Assembly (NCBI GenBank): GCA_035772405.1
Contig: JAYKKM010000439.1
Span: 6,462,501-6,526,500 of the forward strand
Reading direction: 5' to 3'
DNA: 64,000 nt
Source: Chrysogorgia sp. JL179-B06
Taxonomy: Eukaryota; Cnidaria; Anthozoa; Scleralcyonacea; Chrysogorgiidae
In this document: piece after piece, positions 37,836 to 49,867 of the stretch
Layout of the letters: each line of letters begins with the position of its first letter
Numbering within the stretch: the first letter of the stretch is position 1
Position numbers and translations under genes: made by a program
The notes under the pieces: generated by a model
Database searches by the model: none
Told to the model about the DNA's origin: nothing
Seen by the model: only the letters and a program-made list of their open reading frames with translations

Positions 37836-38302
37836 ATCGAAAAGTAGGCATGCTAGAATGAACATTGCAATTGAAGAACTGGCATGAACAATTATGTTGG
37901 ACACAAAATGGGTTTGGACGTCTGCGTCGCAGGCTAGGTAGAATGTATGTATCAATTTTATTGCCAGCACATGACATGTTTCATATATTCAGAAATATAT
38001 GAAATCATGTTTCGGCAACTACTGTGTAACTGTGGGTCATGTTACGGCAACTACTGTTGGGGTAACATACAGGGTTGACCATTAGGATACTGGTAATCTA
38101 GCTAGATCCAGAAAATTCTGGACAGGAATAATGGTGCTGATAGAATTTGGTGATAACTGCAGGACATATAGCAATTAAAGTTGTACACCATTCCATCACA
38201 TGCATACAGGTATATGTGGGCAGAACAATGAGGTGTAAATGTATGAATGCTTAAAAGATTTTCTATTAGTACTATGAAATTTAGAGTAAAATTTTAACAT
38301 AC
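37836..38302. other. CACTA internal DNA, no gene
   Basis: Contains TTTGGACGTCTGCGTCGCAG (37913 on), a single arm of the palindrome found complete at 40890-40945, and a repeated CATGTTTCGGCAACTACTGT. Otherwise nothing recognised. Confidence 0.45.
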
Positions 38303-38412
38303 ATCTCTCTTTCTGCCATTCTTCCTACATGTCTTCTTGTGTTCATCATACTTTGCTTCTCTCTTCTGTTTTTCCTTTTCACACAAAGAGAGGAAATACC
38401 TTTTCAGCACAC
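38303..38412 (-). CDS. CACTA second gene, internal exon
   Basis: Acceptor CTTTTTACAG, donor GATGTATGT. The frame reads VLKRYFLSLCEKEKQKREAK then HKKTCRKNGRKRD, strongly basic and helical. It ends in phase 0, matching the exon at 17923-18261. A carry of one base is needed from the preceding exon, which was not found. Confidence 0.6.
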
Positions 38413-38789
38413 CTGTAAAAAGAAATTTACAATTGAATTATAACAATTTTACTAATAATTAACCTTGTGATCTTTCATGGCATTATTACAGCTCATATGT
38501 CATCTTCATGGCTGTGATTCAATCATTAATTTTGCAAACCAGGGAACAATAAACAAGAATTGTGCTACTAGTAAACAATTGCATGTATGGCAGAACTAGC
38601 ATGACAATTGTAAGCAAAAATGGTATATTTTAGATGGACCTTTTAGGTACACATACTGGAAAAGCAATCATGGTAAAACCAACAGCAAATTGGGAATACT
38701 GTACATATATACATATATATAGATATACATATTACATATACATATACCTGTACAATGTACATATATACATATATATATATTGTCAAATA
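38413..38789. other. Intron of the second CACTA gene
   Basis: No coding signal; AT-rich with ACATATATACATATATAT tracts at the right end. Confidence 0.45.
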
Positions 38790-39056
38790 CATATATGGAA
38801 AAAGTGACTGCCCAACTGGGAATCGAACCCTGCTCTCCGAATCAACGTTTCGGCACTCTGACCTTTGAGCTAATGAGACACGGTCAGAACAGTCAGTGAT
38901 TTTTCCATATACATATTAAATTCGCCGCTTTCACTTAACACCAACAGGCAGACATTACCTCTCTCATTAGCTCAAAGTGCCGTTAAGTGAAAGCGGCGAA
39001 GTTAATACTTAATATGTATATGGAAAAATCACTGACTGTTCTAAAAATCACTGACT

Positions 39057-39060
<4 letters not shown>
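38790..39060. mobile_element. Fold-back element with a tRNA-Asn-like head
   Basis: Outer arms TAATATGTATATGGAAAAAT and complement, and inner arms TTCGCCGCTTTCACTTAAC and complement, form a nested palindrome. On the minus strand 38884-38805 is tRNA-like: A box TTAGCTCAAAGGTCAGAG, a 7-nt loop with GTT closed by CCGAA/TTCGG, and B box GGGTTCGATTCCC. A truncated second A box (CATTAGCTCAAAGTGCCG) lies in the other arm. Likely two inverted copies of a second SINE family. Confidence 0.7.
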
Positions 39061-39097
<37 letters not shown>

Positions 39098-39690
39098 TAT
39101 ATTAAAGGATTTATGGTGAAGGAAAATTTTCGAGTGTTGGAATACATACATTTTAGGACCAAGCTGGGACCAATTTCGAAAAATGCAACTTCAAGGCATT
39201 CCGGCTGGAATCGAACCCGCGACCCAGAACTACGGAAGCCGTTGCCAAGAGCCTAGTCACGAGTTCTGTATATGGTGGTGGTAATGCCGGGATAAGATTC
39301 TGGGTATATTATAGGTAATATTTGGCATTTCACTCGATCAAACTACATGTTGAAAGGATTTATGGTGAAGGAAAATTTCGAGTGTTGGCCGAATACATAT
39401 ATATATATATATCCAGAATCTTATCCCGGCATTACCACCACTATATATACAGAACTCGTGACTAGGCTCTCGGCAACGGCTTCCGTCGCTTAGAGCACTG
39501 CACTAGCATCGCAGGGTCGAGGGTTCAATTCCAGCCGGAAGGCCTTGAAGTTGCATTTTTCGCAACTGGTCCCGGTTTGGTCTTAAAAATTAAATATATC
39601 AAAAGACTCAAAATTTTACTTTCACCATAAATCTTTAGAACATGTAGTTTAATTGAGTGAAATGCCAAATATTACCTGTAATATTTTATT
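39061..39690. mobile_element. Three tRNA-Ala SINE copies
   Basis: A (TA)n tract, then a - copy at 39094-39316 lacking part of the anticodon region, a - tail fragment at 39310-39395, and a + copy at 39410-39680 with damaged A box (CCGTCGCTTAGAGC) and intact B-box region. Junctions fall at the family end GGTAATATTTGGCA. Confidence 0.82.
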
Positions 39691-40012
39691 TTATTTTACT
39701 TCGCCTTGATTATGTAGTTTATATAGTGAAATTTACATTTATACAGATCCTATATTACAAGACTTGTAAAACCGCAACAACAATCGCCAATTACTCAGAG
39801 AAGAACCAATGAAAAATCACACACGTGCTCGGCGAAACATTCACAATGTCAATACCACAAGTGCGAAGCACGAGTGGTACTATGAATGCCAAACACAAGT
39901 GTGACTCCTCATCAATTCCTCAAGAACAAGTGTTATTTCCTTTTAATACCCTTTCAATCAATTTTACGTGTTCCTAAATACCCCTAAATTTTACTACGAA
40001 GCGGAAAAATAT
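39691..40012. other. No gene recognised
   Basis: AT-rich CACTA-internal or inserted DNA without repeats or frames of note. Confidence 0.45.
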
Positions 40013-40640
40013 ACCCAGAATCTTATCCCGGCATTACCACCACTATATATACAGTACTTGTGACTAGGTTCTCGGCAACAGCTTCCGTAGCTCAGTGCTC
40101 TGCACTAGCATTGCAGGGTCGCGGGTTCAATTCCAACCGGAAGGCATTTTTCGCAACTGGTCCCGGTTTGGTCTTAAAATGTATATATTCCAACACTCGA
40201 AAATAATCTTTATATATATATAGGCTCCAAGGATATGAGGATAATACATACATTTTAAGACCAAACCGGGACCAGTTGCGAAAAATGAAACTTAGAGGCC
40301 TTCCGGCTGTAATTGAACCCGCGACCCTGCGATGCCAGTGCAGTGCTCTGACCACTGAGCTACGGAAGCCGTTGCCGAGAGCATAGTCACGAGTTCTGTA
40401 TATATGGTGGTAATGCCGGGATAAGATTCTGGGTATATTATAGGTAATATTTGGCATTTCACTCGATCAAACTACATGTTGAAAGGATTTATGGTGAAGG
40501 AAAATTTCGAGTGTTGGAATACATACATTTTAAGACCAAACCGGGACCAGTTGAAAAATGCAACTTCAAGGCCTTGCGGCTGTAATAGAACCCGCAACCC
40601 TGCGATGCTAGTGCAGTGCTCTGACCACTGAGCTATAATA
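40013..40640. mobile_element. Three tRNA-Ala SINE copies
   Basis: A + copy (40013-40205), a - copy (40228-40447) and a - copy (40445-40637), the last two head-to-tail. All keep B-box sequence (GGGTTCAATTCC, or GTAATTGAACCC on the reverse strand). The last is cut off within the A box. Confidence 0.82.
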
Positions 40641-41304
40641 GTCTTTAATGTTTATTTTTATATAGTTTTATTGTAAAATTTCTACCATAGTACTGTAAAA
40701 CGCCAAGAACATTAGTGATTTGTGTGCTATAGAAATGTCTTTTATTATTATTATTTATTATTATGTAGTAAATACATGCCAATATATGCCAACATACTTT
40801 CTATAACAAGTCGACACCAAGGACCTTTTTCTTCACCGTGATATTGGCGGTGTAATTCATCGGTCACTGTCTCAATAACGTGCTTGTTGTAGCCTGCGAC
40901 GCAGACGTCCAAAACCGCGGGTTTGGACGTCTGCGTCGCAGGCTAGCTTGTTGTTGAGCGAATTAACACTGCAAAACATAATTGTTAATTGCAAAGTAAG
41001 CACAGGTTGTCTCTTAGATTCCATATACTTTTATATGAACTTCTAAAGGCCAATCTACACGATACGATTTGTCGTATACGATTCTCATCTTGGTGTATGT
41101 GATCATGATGTGATCAAACTGTACACGCGTGTCAACATTCGTCAAGTACGACAATCGTATACAACAACGTATACGAAAATCGTATAAACAACGTAATGGT
41201 GATAAAGAGTATCGTATAAACAACGTAATGGTGATAAAGAGTATTGACAAAGTCTGACAAAATATACTAGCTAACTGGACATAAAAAGGATAGTGTATTA
41301 GTAC
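40641..41304. repeat. CACTA internal DNA with palindrome and tandem duplication
   Basis: 40890-40945 is a perfect hairpin (TAGCCTGCGACGCAGACGTC..., 24-bp stem, 8-nt loop). 41182-41244 contains CGTATAAACAACGTAATGGT twice in tandem. No gene. Confidence 0.75.
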
Positions 41305-41375
41305 CTTTCAATCACGTTGAAACCGTTAAAATCGTCACGTTGGCAGAGTCCTTTGTATATCTGTTTCGTGGTTCT
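41305..41375 (-). CDS. CACTA second gene, exon 2 candidate
   Basis: An acceptor ATGAAAATAG and donor GAAAGGTACTA bracket 71 bp reading RTTKQIYKGLCQRDDFNGFN. Phase 0 at its start fits the end of the exon at 41656-41940. The short RxVYxxL...DFxGF pattern is the type found after this N-terminal exon in such genes as I remember them. Confidence 0.45.
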
Positions 41376-41655
41376 CTATTTTCATAAAACAAACAAATAC
41401 GCGGTCAGAGACTAAGTACTAATATAAAAGCAGTACTTCCCGCCAATTTTCAAATCATAAATAATATATCACAGAATTCGATCGTGAAAATTAACGGCTT
41501 TTATCACACTGAATTTTCTTAGGGAACAAATTTCGCCTCTAGAATCACAGCTAGAATCTAAAGTCTATCATTTGTTAGTACAACAAATACGAATTGAAAT
41601 GAGAATATATAAAAATCGCAAATTGAATATAATCTATATGCGTTTACCAACGTAC

Positions 41656-41940
41656 TCGACATTGTGGGGGCACACGAATCGTCTGCGCTTTCTTTCGTTT
41701 GGCTCTTCGCCCAGGAGGAGATCCACCACCACTACGAGTTGCCTCGTCTAACTTTCTCGCAAGGCTTTCGAACGCACTTTGGTTGTTCTCTATTTGCCTC
41801 TTCAGTTCTTCCCGGAGCAAATGGTTTTCCGCGGTTACATCTCGGTTGGAATGCGCCAGTTCCTCGAGAAGGACAAGCACTTGGTCTTGATTTCTCTCCA
41901 CTAGGACCGGTTGAGCTTCGTCGGTAGAATTCCGCGCCAT
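41656..41940 (-). CDS. CACTA second gene, first exon
   Basis: ATG frame of 95 codons with a coiled coil (LVLLEELAHSNRDVTAENHL, then LREELKRQIENNQS), then a basic PPGRRAKRKKAQTIRVPPQCR, ending at donor CGAGTACGT in phase 0. Divergent from the kinase gene, whose ATG lies 480 bp away. This gene (exons here, 41305-41375, at least one missing, 38303-38412 and 17923-18261) spans about 24 kb because of nested insertions. Probably a DNA-binding accessory factor for transposition (inference). Confidence 0.55.
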
Positions 41941-42420
41941 AATAATTAGTTACTTTACAGTTACTTGTGTGTATAAAAAGTTGGACTAACAGACTCGTCG
42001 AATATAGCGCGGCTAAGAAGGATTTACATTTGCCGCGTGACGTACAGCCCTCCCCAAGCCCCTTGCAGCAGGCACGGCCAGGCTCTGGGAACGAGATTGC
42101 AGGCACGGCGGAAGCAAATCTGTATTGGGGGCGTTGGGTACCAATCCTAAAATTGCCTGGTTAGTTATACAGTTACTCCATTTGATGAATATGCGAACAA
42201 TTCGGAAGTACGAAAAACTCTCGGTTTGGTATTTTCCTGATCTAATTAAATGATTCCACATTAAAATTTTTAAACGGGCTAAAGCCCCACCCCCCCCCCC
42301 CCCCCCCCCCCCCGAGCCCCGGAGATATTACGGCGGGACGAAATTCCTGCACATTGTATTTCCGGCTTGAATCTCCCGCCAAAACCACTGATCTCTAGAT
42401 CAAAACCTAATATTTTGATA
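41941..42420. promoter_or_regulatory. Divergent upstream region with poly(C) tract
   Basis: 480 bp between the ATGs of the second CACTA gene (-) and the kinase (+). 42290-42313 is an unbroken run of about 24 C. GC-rich compared with its surroundings, which would fit a shared promoter. Confidence 0.4.
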
Positions 42421-44696
42421 ATGGCAAGCAAGAATTGGTCACAGAAGAGGAACGTTGTTTGCAACGCCGATGGGATCGCTGTTACTAAGCTTAGTCAAGC
42501 TAATGCGCCTCAGTGGTGCTTATTGGCAGATCGTGCGAATGGCTTCTCGTTTGCTGACGATCGGCTATGCCAAAAGCAGCATCTCCGAAGCGAAGTCAAC
42601 AATGTCATTGCCAAAGATACCAGAGACAGAGAGTCAAGGAGTCAGGAATCATTGCGAGCGAAAAGACGGCGAAGAAACAAAAAAAAGCGCGAGTCCATAA
42701 AGAAACTGAGTCGATTAGAAAGAAAAGCAAGATATTCTCGTATTCCAAACCAAATTATTGATGGACTTAAAGAAGAACTGCAGGATTTAACTCAAGAGAA
42801 TAAGAAGGAGAGAAAGCTTTCTGCAAATTGCTGGAAATTGTATAAAGATGAGAAGGCAAAGAAGCTAAAAGTGTACCGGTGAGTATTTTTGTTGTTATGA
42901 AATGTGAACAATGGATAAATGAAGACCTATAATTGCCTTGATGGGATGCCTAGTGCTATGATAATAAATATGATAAAATAATTTTAATTGTTAAGTATAT
43001 TATTCTAAAGTATATATTCCTCTTCTCCAAAATTGTGAGGCTGTTTTCTATACATACATACATTTGCAGTAATATATACATACAGTAAAGAGGGAGGACT
43101 AAATGTTCCTTGGGACCTCTGTAGCTACAGTACTTGGACTACCAGCATCTGAAGACTGAAATATGGGTGGCACACATTAATAAACAAGTAATAAAGCATA
43201 CAGTACAGTATATTATACAGCATGTGTGTACATATTCCACATTTTGGGCTCCCAGCAACATAATTTTAGCTCAACCGGGAAGAAGTCTACTGTACTCACT
43301 TTTGTCTCCTGGGCAAGTAGATTTGGCTGGAATAAAACTTGTTCTTCACCATTTCTGTAATCTTTGTCTCTTAGTTTTTAATTCAGGAAAGGACTTCCTG
43401 GCAGACCACAATCAATTTGTGAGGGGTTCATTGGGGCCTGTAGTGCTGATCACAGGGACTTACATCCAACAGATGTTTTTCATATCCTTCATGGACCAAT
43501 AATTTTAATTTTTTTCAGATCCCCAAAGAATATTGATAGAAGTAACTTGAAAGAAGCTGGTGACATTTCATCAAATATTCTTGGAAAGGGTGCATTTGGA
43601 ACATGCCAAAAGATGACATACCGGGAACTTGTTGTGGCTGTCAAGAGATACCATGATCATGTTAAGGCCAGTTCAATTACATGGAAGCAGGTGTTATTAA
43701 TCTCTTTGATCATCCAGGTAAATGAAAATTATAGTGAAATTCTGAAAAGGATCCTGGGTTTACAGTATATTAATGTGTTCAATTTTTTTGAACAAATTGA
43801 AGGCAATAATGGCAGCATCACCATACTGTACATACATAGGTAAGGTACACTGTGGTAGAGGTTATCGCTTCCAGCCTTCATCTGCAACTTAATAGCGTAG
43901 AGTCTGGCTGCTATTAATAGCTCAAAAAGCGGACAAACAAACCAAATTTGACTCAGAAATTATTACAAATGAGCTATTTTCTTTTGTTATGGCCGCAAGA
44001 ATTATGGTTAAAAGTGGACAAACATCGATACTGACGTCATCTCGACAGAGCGCTATTGAGCACAGTAAACATAATTTACTAAAACACAAAACTTAAAATA
44101 CTATACTGTATTTACCTCAACAAATTCATTTATTGTAGGATTGCCAATGTTATTCGGCATCTGCTTGGAGAAGAAACCTTACCTGATGGTCACACAATTT
44201 CATGGAATTGATGAGAAATGTTTAACACTTCATAATGCTGGGAAGTCACTTGTGGTATCAACAATAGGTGAGTGGACAAGGCTCTTTAGAGAGATAGGAG
44301 AAGCCCTTCTTTATGTCCATAACAAGGCAATGCTTCATAATGACATAAAAGGAGACAATGTTCTGCTGACAACACACGCTGCAGTTACCCATTTTAATTG
44401 ATTTTGGCAAGTGTCGTAGAGCCACAAATGCAAAAAGGTATAGGTTGACCTCAGAAGAACAAAGAAAGTATCACAAATATCATGGTCATATTGCTCCTGA
44501 GTTAATCAAAGGAACACATTGTCAGTCATTTGCGTCCGATATCTATTCATATGGTGTTCTCATTTCCAACATCTGTAAGGCTACATGCATCCTCACAGAA
44601 AATGAAAGAATGAAGCATGTGTATGAAGTATGTACATACAGAAAGCCTGAGGGCAGACCAACACTGGAAGTAATTTTAAGTAAATTGAAAGATTAA
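42421..44696 (+). pseudogene. Protein kinase gene carried by the CACTA element, frameshifted
   Basis: Exons 42421-42878, 43519-43717 and 44139-44696 with GT/AG sites. Exon 1 encodes a basic coiled coil (RAKRRRRNKKKRESIKKLSR). Exon 2 starts the kinase domain: glycine loop LGKGAFGTC, then VVAVKRYHDH with the ATP-binding Lys. A frame change follows before NLFDHP at the exon end. Exon 3 has GLPMLFGICLEKKP, catalytic loop LHNDIKGDN (HND for HRD) and, after a second frame change near 44398, LIDFGKC (DFG) and HIAPELI. All kinase motifs remain visible, but two frameshifts disable the gene unless they are assembly errors. Poly(A) signal AATAAA at 44810. I recall this subfamily (FGIC...LMVTQFHG...LHNDIK) as numerous in cnidarians. 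Confidence 0.78.
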
Positions 44697-44815
44697 ACAT
44701 TTAAGATTTAAGAAAAGCCCTTAAACCTAGATTACAGGTACTATATAGTGCTAACTAGTATAACATTCAAATTCAATTTGGATATCTATCCAATTATGTA
44801 CAAACAGTGAATAAA

Positions 44816-45054
44816 ATTAATTTCTATTGATACATGTATTTCTTCATATTATAAGAGTTTTGTGGAGATTTTTAAGATTGTTCTCACTATTGCTTATGAG
44901 TTCAATTTCAAAAGTGGATACTGTAGGTATCATTCTACAATACACCCTAATTTTTCAGAGATGTCTTGATAATTGGTACAGATGGCTCAATGTTAATACA
45001 GTGAACTCCCTCTTAACAGACACCTCTACGGGCCCATTTATATTAAGGTAAGTT
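44816..45054. other. CACTA internal DNA, no gene
   Basis: Sequence downstream of the kinase poly(A) signal. Nothing recognised. Confidence 0.4.
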
Positions 45055-45210
45055 CAGTGGCGAAGCTGGCCATAGCAACTGGTCATGCTATGCTAATTTA
45101 TAAGCATCTGCATATTTTGAAAACAATACATTCCTAACGGTCTGAATATATGTAAAACATTTAAAAAAATTACATAGCATGACCAGTTGCTATGGCCAAC
45201 TTCGCCACTG
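45055..45210. mobile_element. 156-bp MITE (CAGTGGCGAAG termini)
   Basis: Inverted arms of about 38 bp: CAGTGGCGAAGCTGGCCATA... at left and its near-exact complement at right. CAGTGGCG is a common hAT-type start. No 8-bp duplication is evident, so the superfamily is tentative. Confidence 0.8.
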
Positions 45211-45437
45211 TGTGAGATCCAGGTCTATTATTATTATAAAGGTATATTATTTTCATGGTGTTGACATTGGACAGGTGAATAATTTGGTTTGCCAATAACA
45301 ATAATGCACTGGCAGCCACAAGGCATGATAAATATTTCCCCATATAAACACTTGGCCATGACAGGTACATGTACCTCAGCATACTGGCATGAGCATTTTA
45401 TATTCTCAGGCATGAGAACTTTATGCCAATTTTGTTG

Positions 45438-45600
45438 ATGATAATTAATAGTATATACTTCATGGTAGTCCACATATAGTAATTGGTAACTTTTTAGTTG
45501 TTAATTTAGGGTTAAACCCTAATCCTAACCATAACGATTGAAGAGTTATGGGGCACTAGTATGTGTACTGTATGTGGAATACCATGAAGTATATACCATA
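45438..45600. repeat. Fold-back with internal telomere-like repeats
   Basis: Arms AGTATATACTTCATGGTA and TACCATGAAGTATATA surround TTTAGGGTTAAACCCTAATC, itself a palindrome of telomere-type units. Confidence 0.65.
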
Positions 45601-45805
45601 ATTATTATGGCACCTCCACATGTTTGTCTTGATACAGTACTATCAATCATTGAGGTGTTGAGTGCAGAACCCAACACCTTGATGGAGATACTGTACATTT
45701 ATAACCATTGCTACAGTAACCAAAAAAACAAGATACAGTATGGACTACCTGTACAGTACATTTAAGACTTGGCCCTGCCACCATAATTAGCCTTCAGGAG
45801 CAAAA

Positions 45806-48800
45806 TCATAATAATGCTTTTCGGATAATATGAGATACTGCTATTCTGTCACTACCATCAAATTTAGAGAGTTTAGCACTTGCAAACTGGGAGTGAATTC
45901 TCTGGACTGGCATGAAAGAAGAAGGTCCACCATTCTGATACTCAGATGACCATAGCTGAACAGGATTGCCAATTCCATCTGCATCTTCATCTCTGTTGTA
46001 CCACTTAACACAGGCAAATGTATGTAGAACACATTCCCCTCCAATGGTTAAAGAATGTGTGAAATAATAACTAACCAAACCTGGTGTTAGGGAAAATGTG
46101 GTCTTGTTGACTACACCAACATTAGCTGGCCACGAGGCAAGAATCATACTCGACCTTACTTGACGTGGTTCAATCCTTGAACCAAATGATGTTGTGCCAA
46201 TCACTATTGATCCAAACTTGTGAATGAGTTGACTTATATCTTTTTCGGAGATAGCAATTTCAGGGTAGAGCAGCTTATACACTTCAAGCAGAAGTTTTTC
46301 ATCGTCTGAATCCAAACCACACAATTTATAATTGGATGGGCAGAACACAGCAGACTGGTTGCTCCATACACTTCCTTCTGGCATTGGGGAGGTTACAGCT
46401 AGCCTATGGACTGCCCATCTGTCAGTCCATTTGGAATGCTCAAGCCAATCGGTGCTTTCTAATTGCTTAACTTCAGAACAAAGGTGAAAAAGTTCTTCTT
46501 TAAATAAGCTGGGGAGTCTGTTATCATCAAAAAAATGTGAGATCTTAAATCTTCTCATCAGTTGCAATTCGATCGATCGCTTGTTTGTTGGGGTACTTCC
46601 TAGTATTCCATTATACCGTTCAAAACTGAAACACCAAAAACTTGCAACTGGCCCATGGTCTAAAACGACATCCTTTAAATGGCAGTGAAGGTGCATATTA
46701 GGTGTTATGGCTTCTTTCCCATGCAGTCTTTCCACTTCTTTACCAAATTTTGTGAATAACCCATTAGCAATCTCTACATCAGTTTGTGAAATAACTGCTT
46801 CACAAATGTGTTTGCAAGCAAGTACAAATATCTGCCAACATTTAAAGTGATCTTCTGGTAGAATATCTTTCAAACAAAACAAGGAATAAATGAGGGTCCA
46901 GTTCTTCCATTGTTCAGCAGTATAGCAACCACTGTTTGATGATATTTTAGTGGGGAGTCTGCCAATATTGCTTGGAACATCCATTAGTTTAATCCTTTCC
47001 TCAATTTTTCCTAGATCATGCTTTGAAAATACATTCTTGTTCCACAACTGGTACATGGTTTTGGCGGTCCCAAGGAATAGATTATGCATAGGGTCAATTG
47101 TGAAAAATCGAATTGCGTCAAAGTACTCTAGATCAAGTAGAATAGTATAGTGTGTTATGCCTGTTTCCTTGCAAAGTTTGTCCCGTTTTGACTGTATCTT
47201 AATCATATCTATTTTTTTGGCTAAGTGTCGATGTTGCAGATTAGTTCTTGGCTCCCAATTCTCTTTGTCGAAACCAGAATAATCCTTCTTCTCTCCAAAC
47301 CCTCCTGGAAACAACTTTAGGCAACGGGAACACCCATAATGTGCTGCATGGCTTTTAAAACCTCCCAACTTTCTAATTGCAGGAATATCTGATGAACATG
47401 CTATCACAGCTGCCCTAAACGTTACAGGGAATCTACAGATGGCAGAAGCCAACTTCATGCCTTTCCACAAGCATTGCAACTCCTTTATGGCAGGTTCAAG
47501 AAATGCATTCAAACTTTTTGGTTCTTTGTCTAGTGATGGAACAATACCAACCACAATTACGTTTTCCCATTTGAAGCGTTCAGCTCTTGGCAAATTCAGA
47601 AAGACAAGGTAAAAAACTCCAACAGAATAATCACTTCTTCGCTTCATGGGTTGAAAGAAGTCGAAGTTCAGCATCAATCCATAATTACGGGGTGCTTGTA
47701 GGAAGTCTTTTCCATTGCAAGTTAAAAAATCTTTCCAGAGCTGTCCATCATAAATATCAGCCATTTTGTTTTCCGTCATTGATCTGCTTCTCCATTCTTC
47801 ACACTTTTCCACAAATTCTTTTTTTTTAAGCAATCGTTCCAACAAGTTTATGATGCTATTATAACAATAGTACTTGATGGGATAGAAACAACTCTTCCCA
47901 TTCTTCAATTGGACTCTATAAACAATTGATGCATTGCAGGTAACCTTTTTCCCTCTACAGTATTTGAAGCCTGAACAAACTTTTCCAACTGGTCTATTGT
48001 TAAAAGTTGTTACACATTCATTGTAGTTGTATAGTTTATGACACTTTGGACAAACAACATACTTGTCAAAGTCATCTTTGTCAAAATGTAAAAACTGTCT
48101 GAGCATGTAAATTGATCAGCCAGGAAAGACTGCTATAATTTGGGAAATAGTGTCATTAGGAATATGCACTCCCAATAGCTTAAGCCAAGCAGACAGGAAG
48201 CGTAGAAGCCATGCCATTCCATTTTCACTGATATGACACGACAGTTGCCATACCAGAAGAAAATAAACAAGCCAAAACACAAGACTGTTTACCATGTTGC
48301 GAGATATATTTGCTGGTTGTTCAGGAAGAGGTGGTGGTGATTCTGCATTTAAATCTTGTTGTAAATCATCTGGAACAACATCGTTCCAAATCTCTTCATT
48401 ATCCTCATCATCAGTTGATGACAATTCTGCTTCACACTCTGAGGAATCAGCCTCTGCTTCACTTTCAATATCCCAACCAGATTCGTTTTGACTTGCAACA
48501 CTAACAGAACCACTGCCACATAAATCCTAGTTACACAAAATGACAAAATGTTATTATTTATATACAATGTAAAATAACAATTATAATCTCATTAAAAAGA
48601 TTACTTTCCACGTTTACACTCTGAAAATGAGGAGCCAAATATTGAATTCATTTTGGAAATCGTTATGCATACTGGTAAGAAATCTTGTTTCTCCACTTTT
48701 AGTGGAAGCATACTGTACAGTACTTATAATTGCTGGTAGAGCAAGGTGAAGGTATTATTTCGAATATTGGCCAGAGTGAAGGCCCTCATTGGAGTAAGAG

Positions 48801-49377
48801 CTTTTGCATTTCCAATAACACCTTCACTTTACATTATCATGATATTGAATCTGACAATCTGGTGTCAGTCTGAGGAGTCCCCAATATTTTATTTTACCAC
48901 AAGCAAGGGATATTTAATCATCTTTGCATGTACATGACTGTTTTCTATGTATTACAATAATTAACCTGATAATGGTACTGACAAGTAAATAACATAACTC
49001 ACCAAATCATGCTCATCAGAAACGTCAGCACACGAATCTTCATTAAATTTCTGACAAATATCTATTTAAAATGATACAATTAATAAATTTAAAATGAATA
49101 TCATTGAATCACAACAATTAATTGCCATATTGAGGAAGATTGAGCTGTCTTAATTATTATCAAGACGCGCTGCAGCGCGTTATAGAAATAATGTTTGAAA
49201 TGATAAGAATCGATTGTTAAACTTACCCAAACTAGCAACACTATCGCTGTCCGAGTCAGTCTCTGGAGCGGTGCGTGTGTATCCAATTATGCTGGAAAGA
49301 TTATTTTGAGCATTCCTCTTCCTTTTATGCCGTTCGAAAGCCGACCTCGTAACCAGTTGGTCACAATGATCACACAT
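45806..49377 (-). pseudogene. EnSpm/CACTA (tnp2-type) transposase with in-frame stop
   Basis: Exons 49227-49377, 49003-49061 and 45806-48526. The start MCDHCDQLVTRSAFERH is a C2H2-like finger, followed by an acidic linker (ETDSDSDSVASL). The catalytic region has MLNFDFFQPMKRR, SVGVFYLVFLNLPRAERFKW, IDPMHNLFLGTAK and PVASFWCFSFERYNGIL, the D, D and E regions of tnp2-family transposases; EPKSLNAFLEPAIKEL is also typical. One TGA at 48116-48118 interrupts the frame about 90 codons before FLTCNGKDFL; both sides are otherwise open and in frame. Length about 970 residues. N-terminal finger exon nearest the right TIR is the usual CACTA layout. Readthrough is possible but inactivation is likelier. 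Confidence 0.88.
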
Positions 49378-49383
49378 AATCAA

Positions 49384-49684
49384 AGCCCTTCGATTCCGCC
49401 ATACAGTACCTCGATCTTATTACACCACAACAGATGAAAACGACTGTCAGCCTTGAGTTAATACGAAAGTATTGCTTCGCTGATTTGAGGTTGCTTGGTT
49501 ACGTTGACGTCTTACCAAACAGATTTCCGGTTACGGAAATCAATTTGCGCAAATTATGTCACGAAGAGGTTTAAGGAGATTTCAGCGATACTGAAATGTA
49601 TATTAAATTCTTGTTTAACTTTCTAGGGATTTATTGTGTAACTTAAAAGTTATTATATTCATATATCGCATTTAATTAAACTTT
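49384..49684. promoter_or_regulatory. Transposase upstream region
   Basis: 300 bp between the transposase start codon and the right subterminal array. No specific element is identified; promoter by position only. Confidence 0.35.
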
Positions 49685-49867
49685 ACGGCGAATACTAAAG
49701 CCCCTTAAAGATTGTGCCACTTAAAGGTCATCTAAATGTAACTTAAAACAACAATTAATGTTTAAGAGATTTCAGGTCAACTTCAATGCGCCTTAAAGTT
49801 TGTCGATTAAATTTAAGGGGATTTAAGTATCAATTAAAATAACTTAAATTTAAAATTTCGCCCTGTG
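49685..49867. repeat. CACTA right terminus and subterminal motif array
   Basis: About ten CTTAAA/TTTAAG-type hexamers, then AATTTCGCCCTGTG, the inverted CACAGGGCGAAATT end. Confidence 0.82.

Noticed and set aside
43134..43502. 122-codon frame on + within the kinase gene
   Set aside because: Lies in intron 1 between a good donor (42879) and acceptor (43518); no motif.
45234..45473. Frame on - beside the MITE at 45055
   Set aside because: No motif, crosses the arm of a fold-back repeat, and has no splice support.
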